Positions 33,716 through 44,253 of a DNA stretch of 53,241 bases are shown here, piece after piece. Position 1 is the first letter of the stretch; every line of letters starts with the position of its first letter. The DNA comes from Bacillota bacterium (GTDB taxonomy: Bacteria > Bacillota > Sulfobacillia > Sulfobacillales > JAIMBI01), in NCBI GenBank assembly GCA_021797815.1, contig JAJZYZ010000002.1, forward strand, positions 65,256 to 118,496, in the 5' to 3' direction. The translations under genes and the position numbers were made by a program. The notes under the pieces were generated by a model that was given only the letters and a program-made list of their open reading frames with translations, was not told the origin of the DNA and made no database searches.

Positions 33716-34174
33716 ATGCTGCGGGTGTCGGCGCGCGGCCGTTACGGCGTGAAGGCTGTCTTTGAACTGGCCCGCCGGTTTGGCGAGGGCCCCGTGTCTC
33801 TGTCGCTGATTGCCCGGGAACAGGGTCTTGCCGAACCATATCTCGAACAGCTGATGCCGGCACTGAAACGGGCGGGGCTGGTAGAGGCCGTGCGCGGTAG
33901 TCAGGGTGGATATGCCCTGAGCCGTCCGCCGTCCCGGGTGAGCGTCGGGGACGTGGTGCGGGCGCTTGAAGGCCCCATCATGCTGACCACGTGCACGAGC
34001 GACCTCCCGCACGACTGCCCCGAGCTTTCCCGCTGCATCGGACCGGACGTATGGTCGCGGGTGCAGGAGGTTCTGGTGGCCAGTATGGACAGCATGAGTT
34101 TTGGCGCGTTGGTGGCCCAGAAGGAACCGTCGCCGGACGCCGTGATTCTGCAGGCATCTGGAGGAGGCACATGA
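33716..34174 (+). CDS. Rrf2-family transcriptional regulator (IscR/CymR-like)
   Basis: 152 residues. An N-terminal winged helix (MLRVSARGRYGVKAVFELAR, SLSLIAREQGLAEPYLEQLMPALKRAGLV) is followed by the wing GSQGGYALSRPP. Three cysteines, C93, C101 and C107, resemble the [2Fe-2S] ligands of IscR (C-x5-C-x5-C in E. coli; C-x7-C-x5-C here), so iron-sulfur sensing is likely. CymR, the cysteine regulator, lacks such a cluster. The next gene is mnmA, overlapping by 4 nt. A cysteine desulfurase gene usually lies between the two but is absent here. Confidence 0.88.
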   Translation: MLRVSARGRYGVKAVFELARRFGEGPVSLSLIAREQGLAEPYLEQLMPALKRAGLVEAVRGSQGGYALSRPPSRVSVGDVVRALEGPIMLTTCTSDLPHDCPELSRCIGPDVWSRVQEVLVASMDSMSFGALVAQKEPSPDAVILQASGGGT

Positions 34175-35235
34175 GTCGAGCCACAGTCGTAGTAGGACTA
34201 AGCGGCGGCGTCGACTCCTCGGCAGCCGCCGCTTTATTGCTGGACGCCGGCTATGAGTGCATCGGCGTCACCATGCGGCACCTGCCGGCGGAGGCAGCGA
34301 ACAGCTGCTGCTCTCTGGAAGCGGTGGTGGACGCAAGGCGCGTGGCCAAGAAGCTCGGGATCCCCCACTATTTGGTGGACGTGGAGGATGCATTTCGACA
34401 CGCGGTCATCGAGCCGTTCGAGGACGCTTACGTGCGGGGCGTTACGCCAAATCCGTGTGCGATGTGCAACCGCCACATCAAGTTTGGAAGCCTCTGGGAC
34501 TGGGCACGGGACCGGGGCGCCGACTATATTGCGACCGGCCACTACGCGCGAATTCGGGAAGGCGAAGATGGGCTCGAGCTCTGGCGCGGCGCGGCCCGTG
34601 AGAAAGATCAGAGCTACATCCTCTACACCCTGACCCCGGACGATCTCCGCCATGTCCTGTTCCCGATCGGTCATCTGCAGAAGCCGGTGGTGCGGGACCT
34701 GGTGGAGGCCCGGGGCCTCGCCACGGCCCGCAAGCCCGACAGCCAGGAGCTCTGTTTCGTGCCCAAGAACGACTACCGGGGATACCTCCGCCAGCATCGG
34801 CCCGATTCCGTCCAGGAGGGCCGTATCGTCGACAGCGGAGGGCGTGAGCTGGGACGGCACCAGGGTATAGCCTTTCACACCGTCGGGCAGCGGCGGGGCC
34901 TCGGGATTCAGGCGCCGGTGCCGCTCTATGTACTGGGGGTGAACCCCGAGGACAATGAGGTGGTGGTGGGGCCGCGCGAGGAAGGTCTGGCCATGGGGTT
35001 CACCGTGACCGACGTGGCGGGACCCGACGCTCCCCCCGGCATCTTTTCGGGCTCCGTGCAGGTACGCTCGCACGGCCACGATCGCCCCGCGTGCTGGGTG
35101 CCAACGGAACAGGGCGCGGAGGTCCGGTTTGAGGCGCCGGAGTGGGGGGTGACCCCGGGACAGGTGGCCGTGCTTTACGAGGGTGAACGGCTGCGCGCCG
35201 GCGGCCGCATTACCCGTGACATCCGCCGGGCCTGA
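34171..35235 (+). CDS. mnmA: tRNA-specific 2-thiouridylase MnmA
   Basis: A 354-residue enzyme that adds sulfur to U34 of tRNA-Glu, -Gln and -Lys. The PP-loop is SGGVDSS (11-17). The catalytic cysteines are in NPCAMCNRHIKF (C96, with C99 nearby) and ELCFVPKNDYRGYL (C195). ATGHYAR and KDQSYILYTL are also typical. GGAGGAGG lies 4-5 nt before the ATG. Sulfur must come from a desulfurase encoded elsewhere. Confidence 0.95.
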   Translation: MSRATVVVGLSGGVDSSAAAALLLDAGYECIGVTMRHLPAEAANSCCSLEAVVDARRVAKKLGIPHYLVDVEDAFRHAVIEPFEDAYVRGVTPNPCAMCNRHIKFGSLWDWARDRGADYIATGHYARIREGEDGLELWRGAAREKDQSYILYTLTPDDLRHVLFPIGHLQKPVVRDLVEARGLATARKPDSQELCFVPKNDYRGYLRQHRPDSVQEGRIVDSGGRELGRHQGIAFHTVGQRRGLGIQAPVPLYVLGVNPEDNEVVVGPREEGLAMGFTVTDVAGPDAPPGIFSGSVQVRSHGHDRPACWVPTEQGAEVRFEAPEWGVTPGQVAVLYEGERLRAGGRITRDIRRA

Positions 35236-36144
35236 CCCTCTCGCCTGACGGACCCTCCTCGCCGGGCGGCACCCTGCCTCACTGCTCCGGGAGTTCTCCG
35301 CGGACGGTCTTGACGACCCCCAGGGAATGCTGGCGCTCTTTCGGCCGCACGGGTCTCATCCTGGCCGACAAGTCGATGCAGGCGGACCCGACGGTGGAGA
35401 ACCGGAAGAGATTCGGAAAATCCATCCCGCCCTCTTCACGTGACGCGGCCAGGAGGCGCGCCTGGCCGGCACAGGCTGGCTGCGGGTGGCTGTCCGACGC
35501 TTGCGGACCTGGTGTCCGGCGGCGGCCGGGTCCTTGCGTTGAAGCTCGCGCGCGAGATGGGGCGAGGCCGAGCCGCTTTATCTGGCGCCGATCCTGGCCC
35601 GCGTCCCGGACGGTCATCGTGACGGACGCGGTCGCGCGTGCGACCGGCCGTCCCGGTTTAGGCTTAGGCGCGCTGGCGGCCCCTCGCGGTTCGGGGGCGG
35701 CATGGACTGTCGCTGACCCTGGTTCCTCGGCACGAGGGCGGGACCGGCGGGTACGGGCGCGGACGGCTTCACCAAGTTTTCGGGGATCTCGCGAGGCGTA
35801 GGGATCTACGGTGCCTATGCGGAGGGCGAGCGTGCGCCGCGCATCGGCGAGCCTGCCGCTCCCGGAGGACAGCTGTCGCAACGGGCAGCGCCGGTCGAAG
35901 CTCGAAGAGCCTCGGCGCGACCACCCGGCGGCGCTCCGTCTAGCGTGGGTCTCGCGTACCGGGCGGCGTCGTGGTTAGTTTGCACGTCGTCATGGTCCGC
36001 GCCGACCGCGTTTGTTGTGGCCGAGCTCATCAGCTGGCGCCGGGCCCCGCCGACCGCTCGGGAGCAGCAGCCGCCGGCCTCCACCGGGCCGCTCCGATTC
36101 CTGTGCCGACCGGGGCTCCGGCCCGTCATCGTGGGCGCCGGAGC
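35236..36144. other. Gene-free stretch of about 0.9 kb
   Basis: Overlapping frames on both strands lack ribosome sites and family motifs, and stop codons break all frames. One short in-frame run at about 35741-35850 (reading ADGFTKFSGISRGVGIYGAY) looks more protein-like than its surroundings and could be a gene remnant. I could not identify it. The right end leads into the acs promoter. Confidence 0.45.
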
Positions 36145-36173
36145 TTGAACCCCGCGCCCATGAGCTTGATAAT
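36145..36173 (+). promoter_or_regulatory. Promoter of acetyl-CoA synthetase
   Basis: TTGAAC (36145-36150), a 17-nt spacer and GATAAT (36168-36173). The predicted start is near 36180, giving a leader of about 70 nt. Confidence 0.65.
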
Positions 36174-36186
36174 CAACCCCAAGTGC

Positions 36187-36209
36187 GCCGTGGCCCGGAT
36201 AGCCACGGC
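36187..36209 (+). repeat. Hairpin in the acs leader
   Basis: GCCGTGGC (36187-36194) pairs perfectly with GCCACGGC (36202-36209) around a 7-nt loop. It lies just after the predicted transcript start and 42 nt before the acs start codon. It may be a stabilising or regulatory hairpin, or an operator palindrome. Confidence 0.45.
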
Positions 36210-36251
36210 CGAGGTTCCGGGGGCCGCACACAAGGCGAGGAGGGACTGCCG

Positions 36252-38288
<2,037 letters not shown>

Positions 38289-38315
38289 GCCAGGCGGACC
38301 CGACCGTAAGAGCCG

Positions 38316-38324
38316 TGCTATTCT
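38316..38324 (+). promoter_or_regulatory. Extended -10 element before alaS
   Basis: TG-C-TATTCT lies 44 nt before the alaS start. No -35 was found, and no T-box leader fits into the short gap, so alaS is probably controlled by this element and read-through from acs. Confidence 0.45.
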
Positions 38325-38368
38325 GGAAGGAACGCCCCCCGACTTTCGTTCGTAGGAGGAGGCAGACG

Positions 38369-40990
38369 GTGACCGCGGACAGCCTGAGGGCCCGATATCT
38401 CGAGTACTTTGCCCGCCGCGGCCACACGGTGGTGCCAAGCTCCTCGCTGGTTCCGGCCGAAGATCCGACCCTGCTTTTCACCAATGCCGGCATGAATCAG
38501 TTCAAGGATGTCATCCTGGGACGGGAGAAGCGCAGTTACCAGAGGGCCGTGAGCGTGCAGAAATGCGTGCGCGCGGGCGGCAAGCACAACGACCTGGAGC
38601 AGGTGGGACGGACCGCGCGGCACGGGACGTTCTTCGAGATGCTGGGCAACTGGTCATTTGGGGATTACTTCAAGCGGGATGCCATCCGCTTCGCGTGGGA
38701 GTTCGTGACCGAGGAATTGGGCCTTCCGCGCGAGCGCCTGTGGGTGACAGTTTTTCGCGATGACGACGAGGCGTACGCACTCTGGCAGGAAGAGGCGGGG
38801 GTCCCGTCGGAGCGGATCGTGCGCCTGGACGAGAAGGACAATTTCTGGGAGATGGCCGACACCGGCCCGTGCGGCCCGGACACGGAGCTGTTCCTCGACC
38901 GCGGTGCGGAGTTTGCCTGCGGCCCGGACTGCGGCATCGGTCGTTGTGAGTGTGACCGTTTTCAGGAATTTTGGAATCTGGTGTTCATCCAGTTCGATCG
39001 TGGCCAGGATGGCTCCCTGACGCCCCTGCAGCGTCCGACGGTGGACACCGGGATGGGACTCGAGCGCGTTACCGCCATCCTGAACGACCAGCCGTCGATT
39101 TTCGAGACCGACCTGTTCTGGCCCATCATCCGCCGGGTCGAGGAGATGGCGGGCGGAAAGTACCAACCGCTTCCGGATGTGGCGGGACTGCCGTACCGTG
39201 TCATCGCGGACCACGTCCGGGCCGTGACCATGCTGCTGGCAGACGGGGTGCTGTTCTCCAATGAGGGCCGTGGCTACGTCATGCGCCGGATTCTTCGCCG
39301 GGCCGTCCGGTACGGCCGCGTGATCGGCCTTCAGGAACCATTCTTATTCGAGCTGGTGCCCGTGGTGGGAGAGATTCTGGGCGGTGCGTACCCGGAGGTG
39401 CTGGCCGGGCAGGGAACGCTGACGGCTACCATCAGGGGTGAGGAAGAGCGTTTTCAGGAAACGCTCGAAGGCGGACTGCGCCAGCTGTCGGACATGCTGG
39501 GAGGGATAGAAGCAGGCGGGCGGCTGTCGGGCGAGGCCGCCTTCCGTCTGTATGACACCCACGGTTTTCCCATTGACATCACCATGGATGTGGCCGGCGA
39601 GCGGGGCGTAGAGGTGGATGTCGACGGGTTTGCCGCCCTGATGGCCGAACAGCGGGCACGGGCGCGGCGGGAGCGACCGGTCCGCGTGCGTGACCTGCCG
39701 CCCATGCCTCCTTCCCATTTTCTCGGTTACGAGACGCTCGGCGATGAGTCGACGATCGGGATCTTGTGGCGTGGCGGGGAGCCGGTGCCGGAGGCCGTGA
39801 CCGGTGATGCGGTGATGGCGTACCTGCCGGACACGCCCTTCTACCCGGAGGGCGGGGGGCAGGTGGGGGATCGCGGCCGCCTCATCGGCCCTGACGGGAT
39901 TGTGGTCGTAGAAGACACCCAGAAGGAGTCGGGCGCCATCTGGCACTTCGGGCGCGTCGAAAGTGGACGCATCCGACGCGGAGACGTGGTGCAGGCGGTA
40001 GTGGACGGAGAGCGGCGCGCCGGAGCCATGCGCAATCATACCGGGACACATCTCCTGCATGCCGCGTTGCGCGAGGTGCTGGGCGACGGGGCGCGTCAGA
40101 CCGGCTCACTCGTGGCCCCTGACCGTCTGCGGTTCGACTTCAGCCACCCGCAGCCGCTCACGGCCGGCGAGGTGCGGGATGTGGAGGACCGGGTCAACCG
40201 GTGGATCCTGGAAGATAGGCCGGTGCAGACCGTGGAGACGTCGCTCATGGAGGCGCGTGCCGCCGGCGCCATCGCCTTCTTCGGCGACAAGTACGGGGAG
40301 CGCGTGCGGGTGGTGGAGGTGCCGGGGGCCTCCAAGGAACTGTGTGGCGGCACCCACTGTCGGCGTACCGGTCAGATAGGACAGTTGCGGATCGTGGAGG
40401 AAACGGGGATCGGCAGCGGAATGCGGCGCTTGGAGGCCGTCACCGGCCTTGGCAGCCTGGAATGGTCACGGACCCAGGAGGAGCGCTTGGATGAAGCCGC
40501 CGCGACCCTGAAAGCCACCCGCGAGTCGCTGACTGAGCGGGCGCATGATGTCATGGAGACAATCCGGGAGCTCGAGCGGCGGGTCCGGGAGGCGGAACGG
40601 CAGGCCCTGGAACAGACGGCGGTCGAGCTTCTGGAGAGAGTCGAAGACGTCGCGGGACTCCGGATGGTGCGAGCCGAAGTGCAAGAACGTACGCCCGAGG
40701 AAGTCCGGCTTCTGGTGGACCACTTGCGGGAGCGCGTGGATGTGGCCGTCGTGGCGTCTACCGTGGGCGGTCGGGTCAACCTGACGGCTCTCGCTGGACC
40801 CCGGGCTCAGCGGGTGGGGCTGAAAGCCGGGGAACTGGTGCGGGAGCTGGCCCCGTTGGTGGAAGGCGGCGGCGGGGGTCGTGCGGACCTGGCCCAGGCG
40901 GGCGGCAAGAATGCGGCCGGAGTGGCACACGCGCTGGCGGCCGCGCGAACGGCGGTCGAGAAGCGTGCCCTGCAGGACATCTCCTCGTAA
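38369..40990 (+). CDS. alaS: Alanyl-tRNA synthetase
   Basis: An 873-residue class II synthetase, standard length. The catalytic core begins with RYLEYFARRGHTVVPSSSLVP and includes VQKCVRAGGKHNDLEQVG. The editing domain has the zinc/catalytic set NHTGTHLLH and CGGTHCRRTG. A coiled segment (about 700-760) leads to the C-Ala domain with the Gly-rich GGGGGRADLAQAGGKN. The GTG start has AGGAGGAGG 6 nt upstream. It is followed by ireB-ruvX, the usual Bacillota order. Confidence 0.96.
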   Translation: MTADSLRARYLEYFARRGHTVVPSSSLVPAEDPTLLFTNAGMNQFKDVILGREKRSYQRAVSVQKCVRAGGKHNDLEQVGRTARHGTFFEMLGNWSFGDYFKRDAIRFAWEFVTEELGLPRERLWVTVFRDDDEAYALWQEEAGVPSERIVRLDEKDNFWEMADTGPCGPDTELFLDRGAEFACGPDCGIGRCECDRFQEFWNLVFIQFDRGQDGSLTPLQRPTVDTGMGLERVTAILNDQPSIFETDLFWPIIRRVEEMAGGKYQPLPDVAGLPYRVIADHVRAVTMLLADGVLFSNEGRGYVMRRILRRAVRYGRVIGLQEPFLFELVPVVGEILGGAYPEVLAGQGTLTATIRGEEERFQETLEGGLRQLSDMLGGIEAGGRLSGEAAFRLYDTHGFPIDITMDVAGERGVEVDVDGFAALMAEQRARARRERPVRVRDLPPMPPSHFLGYETLGDESTIGILWRGGEPVPEAVTGDAVMAYLPDTPFYPEGGGQVGDRGRLIGPDGIVVVEDTQKESGAIWHFGRVESGRIRRGDVVQAVVDGERRAGAMRNHTGTHLLHAALREVLGDGARQTGSLVAPDRLRFDFSHPQPLTAGEVRDVEDRVNRWILEDRPVQTVETSLMEARAAGAIAFFGDKYGERVRVVEVPGASKELCGGTHCRRTGQIGQLRIVEETGIGSGMRRLEAVTGLGSLEWSRTQEERLDEAAATLKATRESLTERAHDVMETIRELERRVREAERQALEQTAVELLERVEDVAGLRMVRAEVQERTPEEVRLLVDHLRERVDVAVVASTVGGRVNLTALAGPRAQRVGLKAGELVRELAPLVEGGGGGRADLAQAGGKNAAGVAHALAAARTAVEKRALQDISS

Positions 40991-41018
40991 ACCGCGAAAC
41001 ACGGGAGGCCGCCGTTTG

Positions 41019-41027
41019 TGGTATGAA
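41019..41027 (+). promoter_or_regulatory. Possible extended -10 before ireB
   Basis: TG-G-TATGAA lies about 85 nt before the ireB ATG, in the 120-nt gap after alaS. No -35 partner was seen. Confidence 0.3.
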
Positions 41028-41110
41028 TGGCGAGCCGAGGCGTAAGACTTCGTCAGCCCACCGGGTCGGTTGTCGGCGGCGCGGTCGAACCTATGGGAGA
41101 GGAGGCCCCG

Positions 41111-41383
41111 ATGAGCGACATGGACCAGACCCGGAGGTTAAGCGCCCGGGGGGATGTCGCCAATGAAGCTGACGCCATCCTGCAGGCGGTCTACCAGGCG
41201 CTGAAGGATCGCGGATACAACCCGATAAGCCAGCTGGCAGGTTACCTCCTGTCCGGGGATCCCGCGTTCATCACGAGCCACCAGGAGGCGAGGAGCCTCA
41301 TCCGTCGGGTGGAACGAGACGAACTGGTTGAAGAATTGCTGCGGCAGTTCGTCGAACGCCTGGAGAGTCAGCCCCTCCGGTGA
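41111..41383 (+). CDS. ireB: IreB family (DUF965) regulatory phosphoprotein
   Basis: A 90-residue protein. IreB in Enterococcus is a small dimer phosphorylated by the Ser/Thr kinase IreK and affects cephalosporin resistance. The family start DMDQTRRL is present, including the Thr that is phosphorylated in IreB, followed by [32 protein letters not shown]. Start at 41111 is fixed by GGAGG 5 nt upstream. It overlaps ruvX by GTGA. Confidence 0.93.
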   Translation: MSDMDQTRRLSARGDVANEADAILQAVYQALKDRGYNPISQLAGYLLSGDPAFITSHQEARSLIRRVERDELVEELLRQFVERLESQPLR

Positions 41384-41823
41384 CGCCGGGACGCATAATG
41401 GCCCTGGACATCGGGGAAAAGAGGGTGGGTGTCGCGGTCAGCGATGAGACCGGCACCATTGCCACGCCCCGCGATCCCATCTTGCGCCGGAACCTCGCCC
41501 AAGATCTGGCCCGCATCCGAAGTCTCGGCGAAGAACTGCATGTGCAGCGGATCGTGGTGGGTTGGCCGATTAGTTTGAACGGCACCGTGGGTCCCCAGGC
41601 TCAGCGGGTCGAGGCGTTTGTAGAGCGCCTGCGCCAGGCCCTGGCCTGGCCGGTGGATCTGGTGGACGAGCGCTTCACGACCCGCGAGGCCGAGAGGATC
41701 CTCGTGGACCAAAACGTGCGGCGCCGCAGGCGTCGGGACCTTGTTGACGGTCTGGCGGCGGCCGGGATTCTCAAGACATATTTGGACCGCCGGGCGGCGG
41801 GCCAGGAACGGGGTGACGCGTGA
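41380..41823 (+). CDS. ruvX: Holliday junction resolvase-like RuvX (YqgF)
   Basis: A 147-residue RNase H-fold nuclease, linked to pre-16S rRNA 5' processing and Holliday junctions. The fold begins [17 protein letters not shown] with the first catalytic Asp, then [21 protein letters not shown] and the last acidic motif [14 protein letters not shown]. It overlaps ireB and the DUF1292 gene by GTGA on both sides. Confidence 0.94.
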   Translation: MTPGRIMALDIGEKRVGVAVSDETGTIATPRDPILRRNLAQDLARIRSLGEELHVQRIVVGWPISLNGTVGPQAQRVEAFVERLRQALAWPVDLVDERFTTREAERILVDQNVRRRRRRDLVDGLAAAGILKTYLDRRAAGQERGDA

Positions 41824-42134
41824 GCGACGAGGACCGCATTCACAAGATGGGTGAAGAGGGCGATGAGGACGAGGTCATCACCCTGACCGACGAGAACGGG
41901 GAAGACCACGACTTCGTCGTGGTGGACGTAATTGAGGTCAGCGCGCATGAGTACGCCATCCTGCTTCCCTATGAGACGGCCGACGATGAAGAGGCGGAAG
42001 CCGTCATCCTGAGGCTCGAGCGATCCACCGATGGAGAAGATCAGCTGGTGGAAATTGACGACGAGTCCGAGTGGCAGGCTGTGGTGGATGCGTATGAGGC
42101 CGTACTGGATGAAGAGGGCGACGACGGCGAGTAG
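41820..42134 (+). CDS. DUF1292 family acidic protein
   Basis: A 104-residue, strongly acidic protein with the DUF1292 core (VITLTDENGEDHDFVVVDVIEVSAHEYAILLP). The family is common next to ruvX and mltG in Bacillota, but its role is unknown. Overlap with ruvX and a 12-nt gap to mltG imply one transcript. Confidence 0.88.
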   Translation: MSDEDRIHKMGEEGDEDEVITLTDENGEDHDFVVVDVIEVSAHEYAILLPYETADDEEAEAVILRLERSTDGEDQLVEIDDESEWQAVVDAYEAVLDEEGDDGE

Positions 42135-42146
42135 AGGCGGGAGGGG

Positions 42147-43196
42147 GTGACCCCCGTTGGCCGTGGGGTGCAAAGACCCCGCCGAACCGTGCGTCGCGTG
42201 ATGGGCGCCGCCCTGGGGGCGGCGCTGTTGGTGACGCTTGCAGGGTACGTTCTTTGGCGTTACATGAGCGGCGCCCCGATGCCGCAGGCCCGGCATACGG
42301 TGGTGGTCACCGTTCCCGAGGGTGCCCCGGCCTCCACGGTGGCCCGTATCCTGCAGAGCTCGGGTGTGATCCGGAGCGCCTGGGCTTTTTTGATTCTGGC
42401 GGGGGTCGACCACCTGGATGCGCGCCTCCAGCCGGGCCCGTATCGGATGTCGTCTGCGTGGCCGTTGCGGACGGTTCTAAGTCACCTGGCCCAGAACGAC
42501 ATCCTGATCGTCCGGGTGACGGTGCCCGAGGGGTTTACGGTCTCGCAGATTGAGGCGCGCCTGGTTGCGGACGGGATCGGGAGCCCGACGGCGGTGGCGG
42601 CTGCCGTGAAGCAGGCGCAGCCCCCCGGATCGGTGCCGTCGGGGGTGCGGGATCCAATTGAAGGATTCTTGTTTCCCGACACCTATCTCATCCCTTACGG
42701 CACTGCGCCCAAAGCCGCCATCGCCATGATGCAGCACGATTTTCTCGTGCGTACGAGAGCACTGCGACACGAGCTTCCGCCGGGCGAGAGCGTCTGGCAG
42801 TGGGTGACGCTGGCCTCCATCGTGCAGGCTGAGGATCGAGATCCGGTCGATGCTCCACTCATTGCGGCGGTATTTGCCAACCGTCTGCGGGTGGGGATGC
42901 CGCTGCAGTCGGACGCCACCGTGCGCTACGCGCTCTTCAATCGGGTCAAGGGCGGGTTGAGCCTCCAGGACCTGACCGTGAGGTCTGCCTACAACACGTA
43001 CGTGCACACGGGGCTCCCGCCGGGCCCGATTGATTGTCCGGGCCTCATGGCGCTTAACGCCGCCCTCCATCCGGCCCATGTCGGATATCTTTATTTCGTG
43101 AGCACACCAAGTGGAGGCGATCTGTTTGCCACCACTTATCAGCAGCACCAGCTGAACATGGCCAAAGTCGCCGCCATGACTAAAAGCGGCTCGTAG
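42147..43196 (+). CDS. mltG: Endolytic murein transglycosylase MltG
   Basis: A 349-residue membrane-bound enzyme that cuts nascent glycan strands. One N-terminal TM helix (about 19-38) is followed by a LysM-like segment (VVVTVPEGAPASTVARIL), then the YceG core with EGFLFPDTYLIP, LASIVQAEDRD and NRLRVGMPLQSDATVRYAL, ending PGLMALNAALHPAHVGYLYFV. The Glu of ASIVxxE is present; the preceding position is Gln where E. coli has Glu. The GTG start lies directly after a run of G and a weak ribosome site. Confidence 0.93.
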   Translation: MTPVGRGVQRPRRTVRRVMGAALGAALLVTLAGYVLWRYMSGAPMPQARHTVVVTVPEGAPASTVARILQSSGVIRSAWAFLILAGVDHLDARLQPGPYRMSSAWPLRTVLSHLAQNDILIVRVTVPEGFTVSQIEARLVADGIGSPTAVAAAVKQAQPPGSVPSGVRDPIEGFLFPDTYLIPYGTAPKAAIAMMQHDFLVRTRALRHELPPGESVWQWVTLASIVQAEDRDPVDAPLIAAVFANRLRVGMPLQSDATVRYALFNRVKGGLSLQDLTVRSAYNTYVHTGLPPGPIDCPGLMALNAALHPAHVGYLYFVSTPSGGDLFATTYQQHQLNMAKVAAMTKSGS

Positions 43197-43206
43197 GCGC
43201 CCGCCG

Positions 43207-43404
43207 ATGGCTCTGGTGTACGGGACGGTGATGGCGGTGTCGGGGGCGTTTGCGCTGGCGGCCTTTTTCTTGCGAGACGCCGACTGGCGAGTGGCCCGAC
43301 GACTCTGGTGGCTCACGGCCCTGCTGGCGGCGGGGACGGCCGTGCTGGTGTATCTTCTGGCCACCAATGCGGCGCTTTACCGGGCATTTTTCGGAGGACC
43401 CTAG
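43207..43404 (+). CDS. Small membrane protein, two TM segments
   Basis: 65 residues with two hydrophobic helices (about 3-22 and 33-53) separated by a basic turn (RDADWRVARR). It starts 10 nt after mltG with a weak ribosome site. No family recognised; its place suggests an envelope-related role. Confidence 0.6.
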   Translation: MALVYGTVMAVSGAFALAAFFLRDADWRVARRLWWLTALLAAGTAVLVYLLATNAALYRAFFGGP

Positions 43405-43428
43405 GCACAAAGGCGGGGAGTCTCAGAC

Positions 43429-44253
43429 ATGTGGCAATATCGGCGGGTGGTGGGGGTCGCGCCGCTCGGCTGGGCGGTGTGGTGCGGACTTGCGGCGCTA
43501 TTGCCCTACGCCTTCGTCCTGTGGTGGGTGCGTGCCCGCCTCGGACAGCCAGACGGATGGACGCGGGCGATCCTCTTCTTTGGAATGTTCCTGGTTATCC
43601 GCTACCTGGCCGCGGTCTGGTATTCGTTCAGCGCCAGGCGCTACGGGGGCTGGGAGCTTTTCACGGCAGGCGGGCAGATCATGGAAGTGAACGCCCGTCG
43701 CGGTTTGGTGGTGGGACTGTGGCTGTGGCCGACCGGCGTCCTGTTGGGAGCGGACGCCGCCTGGAGCGGGCTTTTCGGGGCGCCCCCGGGCGGCTGGGTG
43801 TGGGCCGTTCTGCTTGGGGTGCCGTTCGCCCAGGCACTGCTGTTTTTTGGCACAGCGTGGCTCTATACCTGGCTCGTTGTCTCGATGAGCCGCCCGCTCC
43901 GGTTGATCGGCGCCGCGCTGAACGCGGAGTCGCACCGGGTGGCGCGGATGCTTCCGGGGTCGGCACGCACGGTGGCCGGTACGCTGGCGTACGCCTGGAT
44001 CGTGTGCGGAGCCATCATCATGATCGTGACACTGTTCGCGGGGCTCTTTGTCCTGGTGCACCATCTGCCGGCGGGCTACTTCGGTCTCGGGGTGGCCCTG
44101 TTCGTGGGCTTTGCGGTGGCCGTAGCCGGATTTCCGTTGGCGGTGGTGCTTGGAGTCTGGTTTCAGCTCCTGGCGGCGTTTTACAATGCGGCCGGCCGCG
44201 GTCCGTTGTGTCTCCGCTGGCAGGAGGTGCGCGTCTCGGTGCCGGTGGAATGA
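43429..44253 (+). CDS. Polytopic membrane protein, unknown function
   Basis: 274 residues with about six TM helices (near 13-34, 46-65, 85-104, 117-143, 182-209 and 212-245). The loops are basic (SFSARRYGG and SMSRPLR), fitting a cytoplasmic side. No catalytic motif was seen. GGGGAG lies about 8 nt before the ATG. It overlaps the glycosylase gene by ATGA, so they are co-translated, though no functional link is evident. Confidence 0.75.
   Translation: MWQYRRVVGVAPLGWAVWCGLAALLPYAFVLWWVRARLGQPDGWTRAILFFGMFLVIRYLAAVWYSFSARRYGGWELFTAGGQIMEVNARRGLVVGLWLWPTGVLLGADAAWSGLFGAPPGGWVWAVLLGVPFAQALLFFGTAWLYTWLVVSMSRPLRLIGAALNAESHRVARMLPGSARTVAGTLAYAWIVCGAIIMIVTLFAGLFVLVHHLPAGYFGLGVALFVGFAVAVAGFPLAVVLGVWFQLLAAFYNAAGRGPLCLRWQEVRVSVPVE

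Noticed and set aside
35279-35881. A 200-residue leftward frame and an overlapping rightward frame (35310-35801)
   Set aside because: Low-complexity Arg/Ala/Pro content, no ribosome site and no recognisable family; treated as gene-free.
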